From Verrucomicrobiia bacterium (GTDB lineage Bacteria; Verrucomicrobiota; Verrucomicrobiia; Opitutales; Cerasicoccaceae), in NCBI GenBank assembly GCA_030432235.1, contig JAUIHT010000001.1, forward strand, positions 1,550,001-1,614,000: 64,000 nt of DNA, read 5' to 3'. The notes beneath the pieces were generated by a model, which ran no database searches, was not told the DNA's origin, and saw only the letters and a list, made by a program, of their open reading frames with translations. Each line of letters opens with the position of its first letter. Position 1 is the first letter of the stretch. Positions 59,401 through 64,000 of the stretch are shown one piece after another. The translations under genes and the position numbers were made by a program.

Positions 59401-60659
59401 CCGTTGATTAGCACGTCAACAAGCTCCGGACAATAGCTGAAGGCCTCCTCTCCGATGCTGGTGACGGTGGTTGGGAGGGTTACCGCTGCCAGATCGGCAC
59501 ATTCGGAAAAAGCCTGTTTGCCGATACTGGTCACCCCTTCGAGCAGTTTCACGCTCGTCAAATTGTCGCAGCCTTCGAAAACGCGCTCGCCGATAGAGCC
59601 TCTGCTGACGGTAATGGTAGTGAGTTCGCTGCAGCCACCGAAAGCGCCCATGCCAATGCTTGTTACGCTATCGGGTACCACGACACTGGTCAAGCTGCTG
59701 CAATTTGCGAACGTCCAGGAGCCAATAGATGTCAGTTGGTTGCTCAGGGTTATGGAAGTAAGCTGGGTGCAGCCGTAAAACTCATAACCGGTCAGCGTGG
59801 TTATGTTCTCGCCGAGCACGATGCTAGTCAAGCTGCTGCATCCATAAAAGCCGCGGACGCCAATGCTGAACAGGCTCTCAGGTAAGGCATCCAGGGTCAT
59901 GGCGTGACATCCGGAGAATGCATAATCTCCAATCGTAGTCAGCCCTTCCGGTAAGCATAAAGTCGTCAAGCCATCGCATTGTTTAAAGGCACTATTGCCA
60001 ATGGTGGTCACGCCATTCGGGACATTATAGGGGCCGCTTCTCCCGGGAGGACACCGTAAAAGACTGCTCCCGCTCTTGTTGAAAAGGATACCGTCAGTGC
60101 TCGCGTAAACCGGATTGTCACTGGCGACTTGGATAGATGTCAGCGCCTCGCAGTTCGAGAAGGTCTCATCGGAAATGGACGTTATTCCGGCCGGAATGAA
60201 AAAACTTTCGAGGCTGAGGCAGTTCTTGAAGGCATCATCTTTGATGGTCGTCACGTTGCTTCCAATAGCGACATCGGTCAAACTGTCGCAGCTCTCGAAG
60301 GTGCCATGTTGGATGGTCGTTATTCCGTTGCCGGTAACGACACTGGCCAAGCTGTCACAGGTCGAGAATGCATTCATTTCCATGATCTGGACGCTATCAG
60401 GGATGACCGCTCGTGTTATGGAACGGCAGGCGTAGAAGGCGTAATTCTTAATACGATAAACCGGATAGCCGCCGATGGTTTCCGGAATATTGAGCTCTCC
60501 GACAGCGTCGTAGTTACAGTCTGTAATCGTTACGAGCGAACTATAGACCTCGTAGGTCAGAACGATATTTGTGTCTGGAATCGCGTATTCGGCTCCGCTA
60601 GCCCATGATAGCAACAGGATGGATAATAGGGTGGGAACGATACGTGACCAAGTAGGCAT
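56454..60659 (-). CDS. BspA-like leucine-rich repeat surface protein
   Basis: A 1401-residue protein with a signal peptide (residues 1-23, LLLSWASGA). It is built of LRR_5/BspA-type repeats of about 23 residues with the pattern I-G-x-x-A-F-x-x-C-x-x-L-T-x-V-x-L-P-x-x-V. The repeat tract consists of two blocks with similar caps: block 1 begins VTITDCN...LNIPETIGGYPV and ends near residue 785 at YYYSGATGFNRSSW; block 2 begins near 806 with VSITDHS...LIIPETIEGLPV and ends near 1230 at YFYEGATGFTTPTW. The C-terminal ~170 residues carry the Ca-loop module (DFDGDGLSNEGEYLLGGDP). BspA-like proteins typically mediate adhesion. It is convergent with the 53189 gene, with 4 bases between the stops. Confidence 0.85.
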   Translation of the reverse strand: MPTWSRIVPTLLSILLLSWASGAEYAIPDTNIVLTYEVYSSLVTITDCNYDAVGELNIPETIGGYPVYRIKNYAFYACRSITRAVIPDSVQIMEMNAFSTCDSLASVVTGNGITTIQHGTFESCDSLTDVAIGSNVTTIKDDAFKNCLSLESFFIPAGITSISDETFSNCEALTSIQVASDNPVYASTDGILFNKSGSSLLRCPPGRSGPYNVPNGVTTIGNSAFKQCDGLTTLCLPEGLTTIGDYAFSGCHAMTLDALPESLFSIGVRGFYGCSSLTSIVLGENITTLTGYEFYGCTQLTSITLSNQLTSIGSWTFANCSSLTSVVVPDSVTSIGMGAFGGCSELTTITVSRGSIGERVFEGCDNLTSVKLLEGVTSIGKQAFSECADLAAVTLPTTVTSIGEEAFSYCPELVDVLINGGDIGVNAFTGCAKLTNLTFGGGTIVVGESAFADCNALTGLNIPANVSAVGAYAFSDCSGLLSAQVSAADIGSYAFANCYNLTSLTLRDGVTSIGNAFIQGCDQLATIAIPDSITSVSARIFTDAPALSAISVSANNPAYASVDGVLFSKDESTLVAFPFGKATTFVIPECVTTIGDYAFYMNEGLTSVIFPESLESVGNFAFYFCRSLQSLHLPANVATLSSSAFGVCHSLTSITVADDNASFSNQDGVLFNKDKTTLLIYPAAKAGSYAIPNGVANLYSYAFYDASLLTAVTIPDGVSTIGTSAFRGCTGLTEIVIPASVTSIGSGAFGTTNLNYVRFEGNAPTISFSSFGFDQVIYYYSGATGFNRSSWSLFDPEVYTATTNNGLVYQISIQGKVSITDHSDSADVDLIIPETIEGLPVTSIVSYALSYFHELKSVIIPEGMETIGFLAFGHCSGLEEVTVSNTVVTIDDVAFFNCPKLRIISLGTNVATIGDSAFKDCISLTNIELPDSVTTIEDEAFSGCSELENVTFSANLTSVGESTFYNCEKLKSIALPNGLTIIGRNTFEGCSALESVSIPPSVITLDFNTFEACSSLTNIELAEGLKAINGYAFYKCTSLESINIPESVTFIGSYAFLDCSSLVEITIPNGVTSIGNHLFLRCYSLKSVFLGSGVTTIPAHAFDACNQLESVRIGNHVNLIDEWAFLNCTGLKSIEFPQSLMTIGKSAFQGCTSLLSITLPEGLTTMYSSVFSHCDGMQSITIPSTLMDVGQSAIPSGDSLRSIIFRGDVPANISSYNFTQNDFGPTAYFYEGATGFTTPTWNGLPCVMLGANYVSWLDASFDGIAHRSGETLPEADFDGDGLSNEGEYLLGGDPTKPGSRAETKLRDAAPGDGMEVEFFIREDADDATYTVQTTGNLTDGWTVATTFTPNGTGLGVSRTANIAGTELVEMTDMGNGLYRCIERVPMPGDSGFARVDATQSN

Positions 60660-60782
60660 GGCTGGCTTATTATCGTATCATGATTCATTGCATCAGCGAT
60701 GCGTTCAATCTTAATGCATTAGGCTAAGTGCGTATTAGAGATGATATTCAGTTACGGCTTGCTGTGTAATGCTTGCAATTTA

Positions 60783-60801
60783 ATGCAATATTCGATTGCA
60801 T
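60783..60801. promoter_or_regulatory. Inverted repeat ATGCAAT-N5-ATTGCAT before the GH81 gene
   Basis: A perfect 7-bp inverted repeat with a 5-base spacer, 19 bases before the ATG at 60821. The same heptamer occurs as a direct repeat before the 53189 gene, and one copy (60687-60693) lies before the start of the minus-strand LRR gene. Operator role inferred. Confidence 0.5.
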
Positions 60802-60820
60802 GGCTCTGTTTATTACCCGT

Positions 60821-63700
60821 ATGAAAGCACTCTGTCTTGTTTGTCTCGCCTTGCCATTTTTTAATACGTTGCACGCCCAAGAGGCGGTGTCGGTGGGGAA
60901 GGGGAGCTACGCCGCCTTTCCGCCCAAGCACGAGGACTTTGAAAACCGCGACGGCAAGGATACTGATGTCGGCAAGATCACGAAGGTCTTGGAAAAGGAG
61001 CTGTTCGTTGGCGGCGACATGGTGGGCCAGCCCGTGCCCACGAACCAGTGGTGGACCGACCTCATCATGAGCCGTTACGCGGGCGACCTCTGGGCCATGC
61101 CGCTCATGGTCAACGCCGAGGCCGACCGCGTCTCGGTTTACCAACCTCGGGACTGGAACGCGGACGGCACGCACATGGAGAAGGGCCCGGCGCTGCAACT
61201 GCGCGCTCGCAAGCAGGACGCTCCCAACGACACGGCCGTGGTGCTGGCGGACTTCGAGGCAGAGAAATTCCCCGACGGCTGGAAGGCCACAGGCGACGCT
61301 TTTAAAAACGGCCCCAGTGCCGGGACCGCCCCCGGGCAGACGCCGGTCAGCAAATACCAGGGGGCGCGGTTGGCAAACTCCTTCAACGGCGGCGACGGAC
61401 CGACGGGCACCTTGACCTCGCCTGCCTTCACGGTGGACCGCGCCTACCTGCACTTCCTCGTTGGCGGGGGCAACCACCCGGGCGAGAGCGAGGTGCGCCT
61501 GCTCATCGATGGCAAAACGGTGCTCGCGACCACGGGTGAGAACTCCGAGACGCTGCAATGGCGCACCTGGGACCTGTGCCCCTTCCAGGGCAAACGCGCC
61601 ACGCTGGAGATCGTGGACGGCTCCACCGGCGGCTGGGGGCACATCATGGCCGACCAGTTCACGCTCAGCGACGCCCCCGAGCCGGAGCGCTCCGGCGACT
61701 ACTGGACGGCTGCCGACGCCCGCGCCCTGCGGCATGGTGACTGGACGCTCGCCTTCGCCTGGAGCCAAGCCAGCGGCGACGGCGCGGAGGTCACCCTGGC
61801 GCGTGGCCAGCCCTTCGTCTGGATGCGCTTCCGCGGCATCGAGCCGCTCCTGCAGGGCGACGGCCCGGCGGAGGTCACGCCGCTGCCCGGTACACCCGGC
61901 GCGTATTTCGTCAAAGCCAGCGGGCGCACCTGGGGGCTCTATTTACCCAAAGACTTTACCGCCAAAGCCAGCGGCGCGGACATCACCTTCGACGGCAAAG
62001 GCAGCCCCGGCTGGCTCGTTCTGGCCGCCGCGCCCACGGCGGAGATTGCCGCGAAGTTCGCCCCCTACGCCCTGCGCCGCCCCACCGGCAGCCGCATCGC
62101 CTGGGACTACGATCCCGCCGCTGCCGAGGTCCGCACCACCTGGCACATCGACACCGAGCCCCTGCCCGGCGGCGTGGCGGGGCCCGTGTTGCAGGGCTTC
62201 ATCCCACACCACTACCGGGGCACGCAGCACGCGCTGCCCTTCATCGAGGGGCTCACCTGGCCCACGCCGCGCGGCGAGCTGCGCCTGGCCCGCGGCAACG
62301 ATTTCACGATTGGGTTCCCGTTCCAGGGATTCTTGCCAGTCGTTCCTGCGCCCCTGCCGGAGCCCGGCGCGGAGCCCGCCTTTAATAAAGCCCGCATGGA
62401 AACCTACTGCGCTGATTACGCCGCCGACGCCAAATACGGCGGCGACACCTATTGGGGCGGCAAAGACCTCGTCCGCATGGCGCGGTACATGGGCATGGCG
62501 CGCCAGCTCGGGTCCACGCTGGTGGCCGACAAGTTGCAGACGAAGCTACGCGCCGCGCTGGCCGACTGGTTTACCTACACCGACGGCGAGGTGGAGCACT
62601 ACTTCGCCCGCTACCCGCAGTGGGGCGCGCTGGTCGGCTTCAACGACAGCTACTGGTCCTTCCAGTTCACCGACCAGCACTTCCACTACGGCTACTTCAC
62701 GCTCAGCGCCGCGCTGCTGGGGCTGGACGACCCGGCGTTTTTAAAAGACTTCGGCGGCATGGCCACGCTGGTCGCACGCGAGTACGCCAACCCCCGTCGC
62801 GACGACCCCGAGTTCCCCTTTATGCGCACCTTCGACGTCTGGGAGGGCCACTCCTGGGCGGGCGGCTTCAGCTCCCCGGGCGGCAACAACCAGGAGTCCA
62901 GCTCTGAGGCCATGCAAGCCTGGGCCGGGGTCTTCCTCCTCGGCCTCGCCCTGGATGACGCCGAGCTGCGCGACGCCGGCGCGTTGGGCTTCGCCATGGA
63001 GCGCGCCGCCGTCATGCAGTATTGGCAAAACATCGACGCCTGGCGCGACGGCCCCGCCGCCAGCAACTTCCCCGCCGCCTACGCCCACACCATCGCGGGC
63101 ATCGTCTTTGGCAACGGCCAGGCCTACGCCACCTACTTCAGCGGCGACCCGGCCTGGATTTACGGCATCCAGTGGCTACCCATCGGCCCGCAGCTCGACT
63201 ACCTCGCGCAGGACCCCGCCTTCGCCCGCGCCCAGTGGGACGCCATGATGGCCGACCGCGTGGAAAAGGAAGGCGCCAAGGCCCCCGTGGCCGAGTCCGG
63301 CGGCGCCCTCGGCAACGTCCTGCTCGGCTACCAGACGCTCTACGACCCCGCGAGCGTTGCCCGGCAGATGGAGGTTTTATGGAGCGAGCAAAACCCTATC
63401 GCGCGGGACAACTACACCGGCGGCATCACCTACTACTACGCCCACGCCTTTCGCTCGCTCGGCCCGCGCCAGTGGGACATCTACGCCGACCTCCCCAGCG
63501 CCGCCGCCTACGCCAAAGACGGCCAAACCACCTACGCCGCCTACAACCCCGGCCCCGCCCCCCGCACCGTCACTTTCTACCGCAAAGCAAACGGCAACGA
63601 TGGCGATAGTGATAAAGGTAAAGATAAAATCCCCCTCGGCCAACTGACCGCCGCCCCCCATCGCCTAACCACCGCCCCCACGCTGGAACCCGTGGAGTAG
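60821..63700 (+). CDS. GH81 endo-beta-1,3-glucanase with an inserted sugar-binding-like domain
   Basis: A 959-residue protein from the ATG at 60821, which gives a clean signal peptide (ALCLVCLALPFFNTLHAQ). GH81 hallmarks: PVPTNQWWTDLIMSRY at the start; the catalytic D618 in FTDQHFHYGY; the EGHSWAGG loop; E692 and E696 in NQESSSEAMQAW. The family cleaves beta-1,3-glucan such as laminarin. Residues about 140-287 are an extra jelly roll inserted in the N-terminal half (VVLADFEAEKFPDGWKATGD ... GGGNHPGESEVRLLIDG ... GGWGHIMADQFTLSD). A similar domain is known from other PVC glycosidases. The Ala/Pro-rich, strongly C-ending codon use differs from most of the window. Laminarin use fits a marine algal-polymer degrader. 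Confidence 0.88.
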   Translation: MKALCLVCLALPFFNTLHAQEAVSVGKGSYAAFPPKHEDFENRDGKDTDVGKITKVLEKELFVGGDMVGQPVPTNQWWTDLIMSRYAGDLWAMPLMVNAEADRVSVYQPRDWNADGTHMEKGPALQLRARKQDAPNDTAVVLADFEAEKFPDGWKATGDAFKNGPSAGTAPGQTPVSKYQGARLANSFNGGDGPTGTLTSPAFTVDRAYLHFLVGGGNHPGESEVRLLIDGKTVLATTGENSETLQWRTWDLCPFQGKRATLEIVDGSTGGWGHIMADQFTLSDAPEPERSGDYWTAADARALRHGDWTLAFAWSQASGDGAEVTLARGQPFVWMRFRGIEPLLQGDGPAEVTPLPGTPGAYFVKASGRTWGLYLPKDFTAKASGADITFDGKGSPGWLVLAAAPTAEIAAKFAPYALRRPTGSRIAWDYDPAAAEVRTTWHIDTEPLPGGVAGPVLQGFIPHHYRGTQHALPFIEGLTWPTPRGELRLARGNDFTIGFPFQGFLPVVPAPLPEPGAEPAFNKARMETYCADYAADAKYGGDTYWGGKDLVRMARYMGMARQLGSTLVADKLQTKLRAALADWFTYTDGEVEHYFARYPQWGALVGFNDSYWSFQFTDQHFHYGYFTLSAALLGLDDPAFLKDFGGMATLVAREYANPRRDDPEFPFMRTFDVWEGHSWAGGFSSPGGNNQESSSEAMQAWAGVFLLGLALDDAELRDAGALGFAMERAAVMQYWQNIDAWRDGPAASNFPAAYAHTIAGIVFGNGQAYATYFSGDPAWIYGIQWLPIGPQLDYLAQDPAFARAQWDAMMADRVEKEGAKAPVAESGGALGNVLLGYQTLYDPASVARQMEVLWSEQNPIARDNYTGGITYYYAHAFRSLGPRQWDIYADLPSAAAYAKDGQTTYAAYNPGPAPRTVTFYRKANGNDGDSDKGKDKIPLGQLTAAPHRLTTAPTLEPVE

Positions 63701-63850
63701 CGGGGGGAGATTGAGAGTCTCGCGCAGAGCCGCCGAGAGGCAGAGGATAAAAGGGTAGGGCAGCAGACCCCCGTCTAGCCGTAGATGCTAAATATTAGCA
63801 ATTACGCTTGCCTGATTATCATATACCACATTATAAAATATTCATACTAC
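63701..63850. other. Intergenic region after the GH81 gene
   Basis: About 150 bases with no gene. The stretch GCAGAGCCGCCGAGAGGCAG (63725-63744) resembles purine-rich repeats found in spacers of many genomes, but no second copy is visible in this window. The rest is AT-rich. Confidence 0.4.
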
Positions 63851-63876
63851 TGAACGACGCCATCCTCAAGCAGCGC

Positions 63877-63999
63877 ATGGACAACCTCGTGCCCATCCTC
63901 GCTGCCGCCAACCCTGCCTTCGCCGACGCCTACCGCTTCGCCCGCGTCATCATCGACCGCTCCGGCCCGAAAGAGGACGAAGGTGACGAAGCATCTTAA
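63877..63999 (+). CDS. Short coding-like ORF, unknown function
   Basis: 40 residues from the ATG at 63877 to the TAA at 63997. The frame with high-GC, C-ending codons actually begins near 63852 (LNDAILKQR...), and the only upstream start in it is a TTG at 63808 in AT-rich DNA. The codon pattern matches the GH81 gene, so it looks like real coding sequence, either a very small protein or the 3' remnant of a longer gene. The visible part (VPILAAANPAFADAYRFARV) suggests an amphipathic helix followed by an acidic tail. No family was recognised. Confidence 0.35.
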   Translation: MDNLVPILAAANPAFADAYRFARVIIDRSGPKEDEGDEAS

Positions 64000-64000
64000 G

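Noticed and set aside
56454-60659. Tandem DNA repeats or a CRISPR-like array in the LRR gene
   Set aside because: The periodicity is at protein level (about 23-residue LRR units) with diverged DNA; there are no identical direct repeats with unique spacers.
60752-61768. 338-codon minus-strand frame over the GH81 promoter and 5' end
   Set aside because: It would cover the ATGCAAT/ATTGCAT operator and the signal peptide of the GH81 gene; composition is that of antisense DNA.
61461-62744. 427-codon alternative frame in the GH81 gene
   Set aside because: Pro/Ala/Arg/Thr-rich out-of-frame translation of GC-rich DNA; GH81 motifs are all in the other frame.

Overview
The window looks like chromosomal DNA of a marine-type Verrucomicrobiota, most likely class Opitutae (Puniceicoccales/Opitutales relatives). 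This rests on a Verru_Chthon-cassette protein A homologue, four PEP-CTERM proteins with short Arg-rich tails, prepilin-like proteins with a C-terminal FFDGHVE-type motif, three C-type sulfatases and many unusual glycosidases. The assignment is inferred from gene content only; no rRNA is present. I saw no tRNA, rRNA, CRISPR array, transposase or integrase. The whole window reads as a polysaccharide/glycan-degradation region.

Layout. 1-6.9 kb: the 3' end of a GH78-like alpha-L-rhamnosidase, then a tight operon of a secreted GH50-like agarase, a cytoplasmic-looking GH1 beta-glycosidase and a sulfatase. 7.0-12.3 kb: an orphan Verru_Chthon protein A, an unknown secreted protein and a LacI regulator with start/stop overlaps. 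12.3-22.5 kb: two PEP-CTERM proteins, a prepilin-like protein, an SGNH esterase, a second sulfatase, an alpha/beta-hydrolase esterase, and four regulator genes counting the LacI at the 12.3 kb boundary (two LacI, one GntR/FadR, one AraC). 22.6-29.4 kb: a PhyH-type dioxygenase, a 1329-residue putative glycosidase (DUF6259-like TIM barrel) and two divergent PEP-CTERM proteins, one of which is homologous to the C-terminal module of that enzyme.

29.5-48.7 kb is a set of operons: DHDPS-family aldolase + GH33-like sialidase + clan-A glycosidase (plus); DUF6259-like paralogue + mutarotase-like protein + BNR protein + D-2-hydroxyacid dehydrogenase + enolase-superfamily enzyme (minus); N-acetylneuraminate-lyase-like aldolase + D-2-hydroxyacid dehydrogenase + enolase-superfamily enzyme (plus, divergent); and LamG protein + beta-helix protein + sialate-O-acetylesterase-like enzyme (minus). 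Together they suggest release of sugars outside the cell, uptake by transporters not present here, then intracellular deacetylation/desulfation and breakdown of sugar acids through dehydratases and pyruvate aldolases.

48.9-53.1 kb: an FAD oxidoreductase, a prepilin-like protein and a third sulfatase. 53.2-63.7 kb: three large secreted proteins (PA14/sorbosone-dehydrogenase/PKD/cytochrome fusion, a BspA-like leucine-rich-repeat protein and a GH81 endo-beta-1,3-glucanase) sharing ATTGCAT promoter boxes. The first and last have a strongly C-ending codon usage unlike the rest. The end of the window carries a short coding-like stretch of unknown nature.

Several short intergenic motifs recur: TGAAATATCA, AATCACACGTTTAATCA and ATTGCAT. 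They are the best candidates for undescribed local regulatory circuits.
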